A stretch of 64,000 nt of DNA from Microbacterium sp. AZCO. GTDB taxonomy: Bacteria; Actinomycetota; Actinomycetes; Actinomycetales; Microbacteriaceae. The stretch lies in NCBI RefSeq assembly GCF_039614715.1, contig NZ_CP154857.1, forward strand, positions 4,092,001 to 4,156,000. The letters run 5' to 3'. A program made the translations under genes and the position numbers. Shown piece by piece: positions 1 through 8,419 of the stretch; within the stretch, counting starts at the first letter, position 1; each line of letters starts with the position of its first letter. The notes under the pieces are model-generated. The model saw only the letters and a list, made by a program, of their open reading frames with translations, did not search any database and was not told where the DNA came from.

Positions 1-310
1 GCTGCAGCGTGCGGCTGACGACCGCCCACTGCTGCCGCTGCTCGCTGAACGCGGCCTCGCCCGAGCTGCTCAGCCGGTAGTGCTTGCGCGGCCGGCCGTT
101 GGGCGCCGAGCCCCAGGTCGACTCCACGTGCCCGAGACGCTCCAGGCGGTGCAGCAGCGGGTACAGCATCCCGTCGCTCCACTCCAGCTCGCCCCCGGAC
201 AGCTCACCGATCCGCCGCAGGATCGCATACCCGTACGACTCGCCCTCGGCGAGGATGCCGAGCACGAGCGGTGTCGCGGTCGCCGCGACGAGGTCCTTGC
301 CGATGCGCAT
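1..310 (-). CDS. PadR family transcriptional regulator (3' end cut by window)
   Basis: About 103 N-terminal residues are visible; the gene runs off the left edge. It starts MRIGKDLVAATATPLVLGIL and carries the PadR winged-helix pattern: a TPLVLGIL helix, ESYGYAILRRI, then DGMLYPLLHRLERLGHVES followed by the wing residues GRPRKHYRLSSSGE. PadR proteins are usually repressors that bind palindromes in their own promoter, often controlling membrane or efflux genes. The C-terminal dimerisation helices are outside the window. Upstream (313-352) are nested inverted repeats that could be its operator. The target genes are not visible. Confidence 0.9.
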   Translation of the reverse strand, partial: MRIGKDLVAATATPLVLGILAEGESYGYAILRRIGELSGGELEWSDGMLYPLLHRLERLGHVESTWGSAPNGRPRKHYRLSSSGEAAFSEQRQQWAVVSRTLQ

Positions 311-312
311 CC

Positions 313-352
313 GATACCTCGCAGTTCTATGTACCTAGAACCACAAGGTATC
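313..352. promoter_or_regulatory. Candidate PadR operator, nested inverted repeats
   Basis: Immediately upstream of the padR start, GATACCT (313-319) and AGGTATC (346-352) form an outer inverted repeat. Inside it GTTCTA (324-329) and TAGAAC (336-341) form a second one with a 6-nt spacer. The position over the start-proximal promoter suggests autoregulation. The assignment to PadR is inference from location. Confidence 0.5.
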
Positions 353-370
353 ACTCCCCACCTCTCGCGA

Positions 371-448
371 CGAGACCCTAGGGAGTCGTCGAGACCACAC
401 GTTCCCGGCGTCGACGACGTATGCACTCGGCGAGACCCTAGGGTCTCG
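371..448. repeat. Two copies of a CGAGACCCTAGGG palindrome, 60 bp apart
   Basis: Positions 431-448 are a perfect 18-bp palindrome, CGAGACCCTAGGGTCTCG. Positions 371-388 hold a second copy with a degraded right half (CGAGACCCTAGGGAGTCG). The copies start exactly 60 bp apart in the 246-bp gap between padR and the aminotransferase 3' end. They could be a paired binding site or a small repeat element; no other copy was noticed in the window. Confidence 0.65.
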
Positions 449-556
449 TCCGATCGGGGTCGGCGGGAGAGCGTGCGCGATCGGAGGGGATGGCGTCTCG
501 GGAGGTGGATGCTGCGCTCCGGCATCCTCCCGGAGCGCCATCTCCTCCCGGGGTGA

Positions 557-1933
557 TCAGGCGATCGCGTCGTCGGCCGCGTCGAGCGCGCGGTCGATCA
601 CGTCGAGGCCGCGCACGAGCTCGTCCTCCGTGATCACGAGAGGAGGCGCGACGTGCACGCGGTTGAAGTGCGTGAACGGCCATACGCCGCCCTTCTTGCA
701 CGCCGCGGCGACGGCGGCGACGGGCGCGGCATCCGCTCCGCTCGCGTTGAACGCGACGAGCGGCTCGCGCGTCTCGCGGTCGCGCACGAGCTCGATCGCC
801 CAGAAGAGCCCGAGTCCGCGCACGTCTCCGACCGAGGGATGCCGCTCCTTCATGCGCTGCAGCGCGGGCTCGACGACGCGGGGGCCGAGGTCGCGCACGC
901 GCTCGAGGATGCCGTCGCGCTCGAACACCTCGAACGTCGCGACGCCGGCCGCGCACGCGAGCGGGTGGCCCGAGTAGGTGAGGCCGCCGGGGAACGAGAC
1001 GGTGTCGAAGTGCGCCGCGATCCGGTCGGAGATGACGACGCCGCCGAGCGGGACGTATCCCGAGTTGACCCCCTTCGCGAAGGTGATGAGGTCGGGCGCG
1101 GCGTCGAAGGCCTGGAACGCGAACCACTCGCCGACGCGTCCGAAGCCGACCATGACCTCGTCTGCGATCCATACGATGCCGTACTTGTCGCACAGCGCCC
1201 GGACGCCCGCGAGGTAGACCGGCGGCGGCACGAGCACGCCGTTCGTCCCGACGATCGTCTCGAGCACGATCGCCGCGATCGTCGACGCCCCCTCGAGCAC
1301 GATGACCTGCTCGAGGTGCTCGAGCGCGCGCTGCGCCTCGTCCTCGGGGGTCGTCGCGTGGAACGCCGAGCGGTAGGGGTAGGGGCCGAAGAAGTGGGCG
1401 ACCGATCCGTCGCCGGGCTCGTTCGCCCAGCGCCGGGGGTCGCCGGTCAGCGAGATGGCCGTCGTGGTGTTGCCGTGGTAGCTGCGGTAGGCCGAGAGCA
1501 CCTTCCGCCGGCCGGTGACCGCGCGCGCCATGCGCACGGCGTTCTCGTTCGCGTCGGCGCCCCCGTTCGTGAAGAAGACCTTCTCGAAGCCGTCGGGCGC
1601 GACCCCGGCGATGCGCCGGGCGAGCTCGCCGCGCACGTCGCTGGCCATCGACGGCTGGATCGTCGCGAGCCGGCCCGCCTGCCGCTGGATGGCCGAGACG
1701 AGGTCGGGATGCTGATGCCCGAGGTTGAGGTTCACGAGCTGCGACGAAAAGTCGAGGTAGGCGTTGCCGGCGTAGTCCCAGAACGTGGACCCCTCGCCCG
1801 CCGCGACCGGCATCGGATCGATCAGCGCCTGCGCGCTCCACGAGTGGAAGACGTGCGCGCGGTCGTCGGCGCGGACGCGGGCATCGCCGTCGAGGTCGGG
1901 AAGGGCGGCGCTGCGCGTGAGTGTGTCGGTCAT
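557..1933 (-). CDS. Class III PLP-dependent aminotransferase
   Basis: A 458-residue omega-aminotransferase of the GABA/beta-alanine/putrescine aminotransferase type, which transfers an amino group from an omega-amine to a keto acid using PLP. Visible features are the substrate/PLP region FFTNGGADANENAVRMAR (about 120-137), the YHGNT segment, the DEV motif with PLP-binding Asp258, and the Schiff-base lysine Lys287 in TFAKGVNSG. The ATG at 1933 was chosen because GAGGG lies just upstream and the coding pattern begins there; an open frame extends further but overlaps the divergent promoter. The divergent neighbour is a PucR regulator, which commonly activates such genes. The substrate cannot be told from sequence. 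Confidence 0.93.
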   Translation of the reverse strand: MTDTLTRSAALPDLDGDARVRADDRAHVFHSWSAQALIDPMPVAAGEGSTFWDYAGNAYLDFSSQLVNLNLGHQHPDLVSAIQRQAGRLATIQPSMASDVRGELARRIAGVAPDGFEKVFFTNGGADANENAVRMARAVTGRRKVLSAYRSYHGNTTTAISLTGDPRRWANEPGDGSVAHFFGPYPYRSAFHATTPEDEAQRALEHLEQVIVLEGASTIAAIVLETIVGTNGVLVPPPVYLAGVRALCDKYGIVWIADEVMVGFGRVGEWFAFQAFDAAPDLITFAKGVNSGYVPLGGVVISDRIAAHFDTVSFPGGLTYSGHPLACAAGVATFEVFERDGILERVRDLGPRVVEPALQRMKERHPSVGDVRGLGLFWAIELVRDRETREPLVAFNASGADAAPVAAVAAACKKGGVWPFTHFNRVHVAPPLVITEDELVRGLDVIDRALDAADDAIA

Positions 1934-2046
1934 GGTCCCTCGTCGTTGTCGGAACGGAGTGCATGTGGACGAGCGTCGGACAGATCGACCGGCATCGTCT
2001 AGGCTGTGCGAAATCCCAGTGTGACAGAGCAGAAGAGGCCAACCCG
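1934..2046. promoter_or_regulatory. Divergent promoter region, aminotransferase/pucR
   Basis: The 113-bp gap separates two divergent genes. On the plus strand TAGGCT (1998-2003) is a plausible -10 for pucR, leaving a leader of roughly 35-40 nt. No clear palindrome was seen here, so the binding site of the PucR protein is not identified. Confidence 0.4.
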
Positions 2047-3690
2047 ATGGCTGATCGTCGCGAAGTGCAAGTGATCCAGACGGAACGTCCGACCGGTCAC
2101 GACAGTCTTCCCACCGTCCGGGAGGTGCTGCAGCTCGACGCCTTCCTGACCGGCGTGCCCGAGGTGCTCGTGGGCGAGGGCGCCCTCGACGCCCGAGTGC
2201 GGTGGGTGCACACGTCCGACAGTCCGGGCGTCGCCCGGCTGCTCGACGGCGGCGAGCTGCTGCTGTCGACCGGGTCGGGCTGGCCCTCCGAGCCGCACGA
2301 CCTCGAGGCCTTCGTCGAGGCACTCGTGTCGGCGGGGATCGCGGGGCTCGTCCTCGAGCTCGGCACGCATTACCGATATGCGCCGGCGATCATCGTCGCC
2401 GCCGCCCGCACGCACGGCCTCGCGTTCGTCGTGCTGCACCGCGAGCTCAAGTTCGTCGCCCTCACCGAGGCCGTGCACAGCCGCATCATCTCCGAGCAGA
2501 CCGCCGCCCTCCGCGCCCGCGACGAGGTGCGCGAGCGTTTCACGGCCCTCGCGCTCCGCGGCTCGCCGGCCGACTTCATCGTGCATCAGCTGGCGCAGAC
2601 GCTCGGCTCGCCCGTCGTCCTGGAGAACCTCGCCCACGAGGTCGTCGCCGCCGAGGTGCCGCCCGCCACGGAGGAGGAGCTCTTCACGCGGTGGGAGGTG
2701 CGCTCGCGCGCAGCCCACCGGCAGCACCTCGTTCCTGTGCCGCGCCGGGCCGACGACTGGCTCATCGTGCCGGTCGAGGCGCGCGGCATCCGCTGGGGGC
2801 ACCTCATCGCCCTCCCCGGTCCCGACCATCCCGCCGGACGCGCCGGCGTGCTCGAACAGGGAGCGATCGCCCTCGCCCTCGGCCGACTCGCCGACGGCCC
2901 GACCGACGAATGGGCGCGCATCGGCCGACGCCGCCTCGTCGACGGCCTGCTCGCCGGTCGCTACGCCGCGGTCAGCGGTGCCGCCGCACGCGTCGAAGCC
3001 GCGGGGCTCCCCCTCGAGGGGCAGCAGGTCTTCGGCGTCGTCGTGTCGGGTCCGGGTCTGCCGCCCACGGCGGCGGAGTCGATGGATGCCGCGGCTCGCG
3101 CGCTCGGCGGCCGCGCGCTCGCCGGATCGGGGCCTGCCGTCGTGGACGCGCCCGCCGTCGCGGTGCTCGTGTCGCTCCCGCCGCGCACGCCCTTCGACGA
3201 TGCCGCGGCGCTCGCGTTCCTGCGCGGGTTCGCGCCGGGGGAGCCCGCTCTCACGCTGTCGATCGGCTCGGCCGCCGAGGGCCTCGAGGCCGGGCTCGTC
3301 TCGCTGCAGGAGGCGATCGACCTCGCGCGCGGCCGCAGCGCCGGCCGCGCCCGCGGACCGCAGGTGCGCCGCGCCGAGCAGCGCCCGCTCGTGCGCCTCG
3401 TGACGACGCTCCGCGACGACCACCGCCTGCTCGATCACGGCGAGCGGATGCTGGCGCCGCTCATCGACCACGACCTCGCGCGCGGCGGCGACCTGCTCGA
3501 CGTGCTGGGCGCGATGCTGAGGCATCCCGGCAATCGCACGGCCGCGGCATCCGCCTCGCATCTGTCGCGCTCGGTGTTCTACCAGCGCCTCGCGCTCATC
3601 CAGGAGCTCCTCGGCGTCGACCTGGACGACGGCGAGACCCAGACGGCGCTGCATCTCGCTCTCCTCGTCCGTCGCTCCGCGGGCCGCTGA
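2047..3690 (+). CDS. PucR family transcriptional regulator
   Basis: 547 residues. The N-terminal PucR domain is recognisable (VREVLQLDAF, then LTGVPEVLVGEGALDARVRW and LLDGGELLLSTG, residues about 20-90). A long GGDEF-like linker region follows. The C-terminal HTH_30 domain (about 480-547) has the typical pattern LLDVLGAMLRHPGNRTAAAS followed by LSRSVFYQRLALIQELLG. PucR proteins activate purine, GABA or amine catabolic genes in response to a pathway metabolite. It is divergent from the class III aminotransferase, the most likely target; the cupin/oxidase pair lies on its far side. The ATG at 2047 begins the conserved region; in-frame codons upstream give non-homologous sequence. Confidence 0.93.
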   Translation: MADRREVQVIQTERPTGHDSLPTVREVLQLDAFLTGVPEVLVGEGALDARVRWVHTSDSPGVARLLDGGELLLSTGSGWPSEPHDLEAFVEALVSAGIAGLVLELGTHYRYAPAIIVAAARTHGLAFVVLHRELKFVALTEAVHSRIISEQTAALRARDEVRERFTALALRGSPADFIVHQLAQTLGSPVVLENLAHEVVAAEVPPATEEELFTRWEVRSRAAHRQHLVPVPRRADDWLIVPVEARGIRWGHLIALPGPDHPAGRAGVLEQGAIALALGRLADGPTDEWARIGRRRLVDGLLAGRYAAVSGAAARVEAAGLPLEGQQVFGVVVSGPGLPPTAAESMDAAARALGGRALAGSGPAVVDAPAVAVLVSLPPRTPFDDAAALAFLRGFAPGEPALTLSIGSAAEGLEAGLVSLQEAIDLARGRSAGRARGPQVRRAEQRPLVRLVTTLRDDHRLLDHGERMLAPLIDHDLARGGDLLDVLGAMLRHPGNRTAAASASHLSRSVFYQRLALIQELLGVDLDDGETQTALHLALLVRRSAGR

Positions 3691-3696
3691 TGGGGC

Positions 3697-4077
3697 TCAG
3701 CCTTCGACGTAGACCTTCCGCAGCGTCTCGCGCACCGTCCAGACGGTGCGCATGCCCGCGGCCAGCCGCACCACGGCGCCCGCCCGCAGCTCGATGGCCG
3801 GCAGTGGGGGCTCCTCGAACTCGACCGTCGCGGCGCCCGTGAGCACGACGAAGACCTCATCGGATTCGACGTCGCGCATCGTCCCCGGGGTCATCTCCCA
3901 CACGCCGATGCCGGCGGCATCGTCGAGCGACGCCCATCCCGTCGACGGAGCGCCGGCGACCGTCTGCTCTGCGGACACCGGCTCGTGCGCGAGCGCGAGC
4001 GCCGCGGCATCCACCCTGGCTCCCGGGGTCAGCGCGGGGCCTGCCGCATCCGCGCTCCCTCCCGGCGCGGGCGTCAC
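3697..4077 (-). CDS. Cupin domain protein (DUF861-like)
   Basis: 126 residues with a single cupin fold toward the C-terminus: DEVFVVLTGAATVEFEEP followed by IELRAGAVVRLAAGMRTVW. The GTG start (4077) overlaps the stop codon of the upstream FAD oxidoreductase in a GTGA arrangement, so the two are translationally coupled. Small DUF861 cupins are frequent partners of amine oxidases and aminotransferases in putrescine/GABA catabolism; their biochemical role is generally unproven. It converges on pucR with only 6 bp between the stop codons. Confidence 0.85.
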   Translation of the reverse strand: MTPAPGGSADAAGPALTPGARVDAAALALAHEPVSAEQTVAGAPSTGWASLDDAAGIGVWEMTPGTMRDVESDEVFVVLTGAATVEFEEPPLPAIELRAGAVVRLAAGMRTVWTVRETLRKVYVEG

Positions 4078-5510
4078 GAGTCGAAGCCCAATCCGAGGGC
4101 GTCGAGCGTCTTGAGCAGGACGTTGCGGCGACCCCGGTCGTGGTCGGCGCGATCGAGCGACCAGCGCGTGGCCTGGATGCCGATCGAGGCGGCGGGCTCG
4201 GGTGGGAAGGGCAGGCCGCGCTCGCGCACCATCTTCAGCTGCGTGCGCTCGGTCTCGCGGCCCTCGAGGAAGTCGAGCATGACGTCGCCGGCGAAACGCG
4301 TCGAGCCGACGCCGAGCCCCGTGAACCCCGAGGCGTATGCCACGCGCCCCTCGCGAGCGACTCCGTAGAAGGCGCAGAACCGGGTCGAGGTGTCGATCGC
4401 GCCGGCCCAGCGGTGCGTGAAGCCGAGGCCCTCGAGCTGCGGGAACGTCGTGAAGAAGTGGCTCGCGAGGTCGTTCCAGACGCGCGGGTTGTTCTCGTAG
4501 CCCGGCCGCACGCGTCGGCCCCAGTGGTACAGGGCGGCGTAGCCGCCGAAGAGGATGCGGTCGTCGGCGCTGAGCCGGTAGTAGTGGAACTGGTTGGCGA
4601 GGTCGCTGATGCCCTGCCGGTCGCGCCAGCCGATCTCGTCGAGCTGATCCGCGTCGAGGGGCTCGGTCATGAGCGCGTAGTCGTACACGGGCACCGTCAT
4701 GAGCCGGTTGCGCCGCAGCAGCGAGGGGAAGACGTTCGTCGCGAGAGCGGCCTTGTCGGCCGCGATGTCTCCATCCGCCGTCACGACCCGCACGCGCCCC
4801 TGCTCCGACGTGTCGATGCGCTTCACGAGCGAGTGCTCGAAGATCTCGACGCCCTGCTGCTCGGCGGCGCGGGCGAGCTCCGCCGCGAGCTTCGCGGGGT
4901 GCACGAGAGCGGCGGCGCGCGTGTCCCACACGGCCCCGAGATAGGTCGGAGAGGCGACGGATGCCTGGATCGCCGGCTCGTCGAGCCGCCGGACGTCCTC
5001 GCCGCGAGCCTGCGCCTCGGCCGCCCACTCGTCGAGCCACTCGAGCTGGTGGGGCTCGGTCGCGACCGACAGGGTCCCGGTGCGCTCGAAGTCCGCGTCG
5101 AGACCCCACGCGGCGACGTCCGCCTCGATGCCGTCGAGGTTCTCGTGCCCGAGCCGCTCCAGCACGTCGATCTCGTCCGGCCAGCGGCTCACGCCGTTCT
5201 CGCGCCCGTGGGTGAGGCTCGATTCGCAGAATCCGCCGTTGCGGCCCGAGGCGGCCCACCCGACGGTGCGCGCCTCGACGATCGCGACACGGCGGCCGGG
5301 GTCGCGCCGCTTCGCCAGGAGCGCCGTCCAGAGCCCCGTGTAGCCGCCGCCGACGATGACGAGGTCGGCCGTGTGCGACCCCGCGAGGGTCGGCCGCGCC
5401 GGCTGCTGCGGCAGGTCGTCGAGCCAGAAGACGGAGTGTCGGGAGCCTGCCAGACTCTCGCGGACGAGGGATGCCGGGGGTCGGTGCCGTTCGAAGACCG
5501 TGGTGCCCAC
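4074..5510 (-). CDS. FAD-dependent oxidoreductase, PuuB/DadA type
   Basis: 478 residues. The N-terminal dinucleotide-binding motif is VIVGGGYTGLWTALLAKR, followed by an acidic end of strand two (IVEART), GRNGGFCESS, and a C-terminal FAD segment (ASGFTGLGVGSTRFAGD). This is the DAO family, closest in pattern to gamma-glutamylputrescine oxidase, which oxidises amines to aldehydes and releases H2O2. The GTG at 5510 was chosen because AAGGAAG lies 8 nt upstream; an upstream in-frame GTG would overlap that site. No glutamate-putrescine ligase is in the window, so the substrate could equally be a free secondary amine or amino acid. Confidence 0.88.
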   Translation of the reverse strand: MGTTVFERHRPPASLVRESLAGSRHSVFWLDDLPQQPARPTLAGSHTADLVIVGGGYTGLWTALLAKRRDPGRRVAIVEARTVGWAASGRNGGFCESSLTHGRENGVSRWPDEIDVLERLGHENLDGIEADVAAWGLDADFERTGTLSVATEPHQLEWLDEWAAEAQARGEDVRRLDEPAIQASVASPTYLGAVWDTRAAALVHPAKLAAELARAAEQQGVEIFEHSLVKRIDTSEQGRVRVVTADGDIAADKAALATNVFPSLLRRNRLMTVPVYDYALMTEPLDADQLDEIGWRDRQGISDLANQFHYYRLSADDRILFGGYAALYHWGRRVRPGYENNPRVWNDLASHFFTTFPQLEGLGFTHRWAGAIDTSTRFCAFYGVAREGRVAYASGFTGLGVGSTRFAGDVMLDFLEGRETERTQLKMVRERGLPFPPEPAASIGIQATRWSLDRADHDRGRRNVLLKTLDALGLGFDS

Positions 5511-5667
5511 GGCTATCACTTCCTTGTGCTGTGTCGGTGGTCGGGCAGTCCTGCCCGTCCCGCCAGTCAATCGGCCATACGGCGAGGTCGGCAATCCCGC
5601 ATCCCCGAAACGGACGATCCCTCGGCCGGCCTGTGCGCGCCCGACACTCTGTCCGACGCCTCGTGGC

Positions 5668-5680
5668 TACGCTGAGCCTC
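5668..5680 (+). promoter_or_regulatory. Leaderless-type promoter of SLC13 permease
   Basis: TACGCT (5668-5673) lies 7 nt before the GTG at 5681, so transcription would begin at or next to the start codon. No ribosome binding site is present. The same arrangement recurs across the window. Confidence 0.55.
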
Positions 5681-7240
5681 GTGGACCCCATCGTCGCGAC
5701 CCTGGTGATCCTCGTCCTGGCGGTCATCGCGTTCGTCACGAACCGCGTGCCGCTCGGCATCGTCGCGATCGGGGTGTCGCTCGCGCTCTTCTTCACGGGC
5801 GTGCTGACGCTCACGGAGGCGCTCGCAGGGTTCGGGGATCCCACCGTCCTCTTCATCGCGGGCCTCTTCGTCGTGAGCGAGGCGCTCGACGCGACCGGCA
5901 TCACCGCGTGGGCGGGACAGAAGGTCATCGCCCGCGCAGGTACGAAGCGCCGTACGCTGCTGCTCGTCGTCGGCCTGCTCGTCGCCGTGGTTGCGGCGGT
6001 CATCAGCGTCAACGGCGCCGTCGCCGCGATGCTCCCGCTCGTCGTGGTCGTCGCGGCGCGCGCCGAGATCGTGCCGTCGCACCTGCTCATGCCCCTCGCC
6101 TTCGCGGGGAGCGCGGGGTCGATGCTGCTCCTGACCGGCACCCCGGTGAACATCATCGTGTCGGAGTTCGCCGTCACGAGCGCGGGCCGGGAGTTCGGGT
6201 ACTTCGAGTTCGCGCTCGTCGGCATCCCGCTCGTCATCGGGACCGTGCTGTATCTCACGCTCTTCTCGCACCGGCTCCTGCCCCGGCGGGAGGGCGCCGC
6301 GATGCCGATGGACCTCGTGCGGCACGCGCGCATCCTCCGTCAGCAGTACTCGCTGAGCCTCGAGACCTCGCTCCTCGTCGGCCCGAAGAACGGCGTGACC
6401 GAGGTCGTCGTCGCCCCGCGCTCGCCGCTGATCGGCGAGAAGATCTTCCCCGGCATGGCGACGCCGACGGGCGATCTGGTCGTGCTCGCCGCACGCCGCG
6501 GCGAGACGCTCCTGAAGGGCGACATCGTCGTGCAGGCGGGCGACGCCCTGCTCATGCAGGGCCGATGGGACGACCTCGCCCGTCACGCTGAGGATCAGGG
6601 CGTGCTGCCCGTGCATTCGCCGCAGGAGCTGCGGCGCGCCGTGCCGCTCGGCAAGGGGGCGAAGCGCACGCTCTGGGTGGTCGCCGGCATGATCGTGCTG
6701 CTCGCGACGGGCGTCGTGCCGCCGGCCGTCGCGGCGCTGCTCGCGGCGTGCGTGCTCGTGCTGCTGCGGGTCGTGCGCGTCGAGCAGGCGTACCAGTCGA
6801 TCTCGTGGACGACGATCGTGCTGATCGCCGGCATGATCCCGCTGTCGACGGCCTTCACGAAGACGGGCGCGGCCGACCTCCTCGCGAACGGGCTGCTGCG
6901 GCTCATCGGCGATGCCGGTCCGTCGGTGGCGCTCCTCGTGCTGTGCCTCCTGACGCTCGTGCTCGGCCAGCTCATCAGCAACTCGGCGACGGTGCTCATC
7001 GTCGCGCCCATCGCGCTGTCGCTCGCGGCAACGCTGGGAGTCTCGCCGCTGCCGTTCCTCATGGCGCTCGCCGTCGTCGCGGCGGCGGCATTCCTCACGC
7101 CCGTCGCGACGCCCGCGAACCTCATGGTCATGGAGCCCGCCGGCTACCGTTTCGGCGACTACTGGAAGCTGGGCCTGCCGCTCGCCCTGTTCTTCCTCGT
7201 CGTCGGCGTCTTCTACGTCCCGCTCATCTGGCCGTTCTGA
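5681..7240 (+). CDS. SLC13/DASS family anion permease with central TrkA-C domain
   Basis: 519 residues with about 11 predicted membrane helices in two repeats. Each repeat carries a family signature: LTGTPVNIIVSEF in the first half and NSATVLIVAPIA followed by LTPVATPANLMV in the second. Between them (about 225-295) is a soluble RCK_C/TrkA-C segment (VTEVVVAPRSPLIGEKIF, then GDALLMQG). SLC13 proteins import sulfate or di/tricarboxylates with sodium or protons; the TrkA-C insert is typical of the sulfate/unknown-anion branch. The start is GTG at 5681, preceded by a -10-like box and no Shine-Dalgarno. It shares a strong terminator with the convergent SDR gene. Confidence 0.9.
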   Translation: MDPIVATLVILVLAVIAFVTNRVPLGIVAIGVSLALFFTGVLTLTEALAGFGDPTVLFIAGLFVVSEALDATGITAWAGQKVIARAGTKRRTLLLVVGLLVAVVAAVISVNGAVAAMLPLVVVVAARAEIVPSHLLMPLAFAGSAGSMLLLTGTPVNIIVSEFAVTSAGREFGYFEFALVGIPLVIGTVLYLTLFSHRLLPRREGAAMPMDLVRHARILRQQYSLSLETSLLVGPKNGVTEVVVAPRSPLIGEKIFPGMATPTGDLVVLAARRGETLLKGDIVVQAGDALLMQGRWDDLARHAEDQGVLPVHSPQELRRAVPLGKGAKRTLWVVAGMIVLLATGVVPPAVAALLAACVLVLLRVVRVEQAYQSISWTTIVLIAGMIPLSTAFTKTGAADLLANGLLRLIGDAGPSVALLVLCLLTLVLGQLISNSATVLIVAPIALSLAATLGVSPLPFLMALAVVAAAAFLTPVATPANLMVMEPAGYRFGDYWKLGLPLALFFLVVGVFYVPLIWPF

Positions 7241-7244
7241 CCTT

Positions 7245-7281
7245 CGCCCCGCCCCTCGTCGCGAGACGAAGGGGCGGGGCG
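7245..7281. terminator. Bidirectional terminator, SLC13 permease / SDR
   Basis: CGCCCCGCCCC (7245-7255) pairs perfectly with GGGGCGGGGCG (7271-7281), and the inner TCGTC/GACGA extends the stem past a one-base bulge. It lies between the convergent stop codons at 7240 and 7292. The loop is short and there is no U-tract, as is common in high-GC actinobacteria. Confidence 0.75.
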
Positions 7282-7291
7282 GGGGTGTGCG

Positions 7292-8365
7292 TCAGGTGGC
7301 GGACCAGCCTCCGTCGCTCGCGAGCACGACACCCGTGACGTTCACGCCGTCGTCGCTCAGGAGGAAGGTGATGGATGCCGCGAGCGCCTCCGCCTCCGCG
7401 GGCTCGGGGAGGATCGCCATGGCGCCCTGCACCCGCTGTGCGCCGAGCGGCGACGCGAAGCTCGCCTCGATGTTCGTGATGGTGGGGCCGGGGGCGACCG
7501 CGTTGACGCGGATGCCGTTCGGCGCGTACATGAAGGCCGTCGACTTCGTCAGGCCGACGACGGCGTGCTTGGAGGCCGTGTATGCGGCGCCGGCGGCGGA
7601 GCCGCGGAGGGCCGCCTCGGATGCGGTGTTGACGATCGAGCCGCCGCCCTGCGCGAGCATCGCGGGGATGACGGCGCGCATGAGCTTCATCGTGCCGGTG
7701 ACGTTGACGCGCATGACGCGCTCCCACACGGCGTCGCTGAGCTCGCCGACGGGCGTCATGTCGTCCATGATCCCGGCGATGTTGGCGAGGCCGTCGATCG
7801 TGTCGCCCGCGGCCTCGACGATCGCGGCGACGCCCGCGTCGTCGGTGATGTCGGCGACGATCGGCACGACGTCGGCCCCGGGGTGCTCGGCGGCGAACTC
7901 GTCGAGGCGGTCCCTGCTGACGTCGACCGCGACGACGCGGCCGCCCTCGCGGGCGACGCGGGAGGCGGTGGCGCGGCCGATGCCGGAGCCGGCTCCGGTG
8001 ACGATGACGGTCTGGCCGGTGAAGCGGCCCTGGTCGAGGCGCTCCGTCCACTCCCGCAGCGTCACCGCATCGGACTCCCCGTCGGCCGCAGGCTCGGGGG
8101 CCGCGGCGCCAGCGGTGGCCGGAGACGCGCCGGCGGGCACGTCGCCCGAGGCGGCGCGCGCGACGAGGTCGTCGAGCATCTCCTGCGTGAACGCGCCGCG
8201 GCTCATCTTCACCAGGCGCTTGATGGCGAGCTTGCTCACGGGGCGGAAGACGTCGGGAGACTGGCCGCCCTGAGCGAGCAGATCGGTCAGGATGGCGCCG
8301 CCGACGGGGTCGGCCAGCCAGGTCGAAATGGAGGAGTCGCCGGTGAGCGGCGTGGTGGTAGCCAT
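7292..8365 (-). CDS. SDR family oxidoreductase with N-terminal extension
   Basis: 357 residues. The C-terminal 245 residues are a classical short-chain dehydrogenase: cofactor motif VTGAGSGIGRA, NIAG, and the catalytic YTASK segment (YxxxK) preceded by a serine in NTASEAALRG. The N-terminal 110 residues (LADPVGGAILTDLLAQGG and a basic helix, then an Ala/Pro-rich linker) are outside the SDR fold and were not recognised. The reaction is presumably NAD(P)-dependent alcohol/ketone interconversion on an unknown substrate. It is divergent from a TetR repressor with a perfect 22-bp operator between them, so it is probably induced by that TetR's ligand. Confidence 0.9.
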   Translation of the reverse strand: MATTTPLTGDSSISTWLADPVGGAILTDLLAQGGQSPDVFRPVSKLAIKRLVKMSRGAFTQEMLDDLVARAASGDVPAGASPATAGAAAPEPAADGESDAVTLREWTERLDQGRFTGQTVIVTGAGSGIGRATASRVAREGGRVVAVDVSRDRLDEFAAEHPGADVVPIVADITDDAGVAAIVEAAGDTIDGLANIAGIMDDMTPVGELSDAVWERVMRVNVTGTMKLMRAVIPAMLAQGGGSIVNTASEAALRGSAAGAAYTASKHAVVGLTKSTAFMYAPNGIRVNAVAPGPTITNIEASFASPLGAQRVQGAMAILPEPAEAEALAASITFLLSDDGVNVTGVVLASDGGWSAT

Positions 8366-8384
8366 GGTTCGGGTCCTTTCTGCA

Positions 8385-8406
8385 TACCGGACAGCATTGT
8401 CCGGTA
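8385..8406. promoter_or_regulatory. TetR operator, perfect 9-4-9 inverted repeat
   Basis: TACCGGACA (8385-8393), spacer GCAT, TGTCCGGTA (8398-8406). It lies between the divergent SDR and tetR genes, directly upstream of the TAGGTT -10 box of tetR (8408-8413), so binding would cover the -35 region of both genes. Confidence 0.85.
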
Positions 8407-8419
8407 CTAGGTTATACCC

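Noticed and set aside
438..2042. A 534-residue minus-strand frame overlapping the first aminotransferase
   Set aside because: Arg-rich shifted frame; the in-register frame carries all aminotransferase motifs.
3697..6333. An 878-residue fused frame covering cupin and oxidoreductase
   Set aside because: Only its last 126 codons have cupin sense; the rest is out of register with the oxidoreductase gene.
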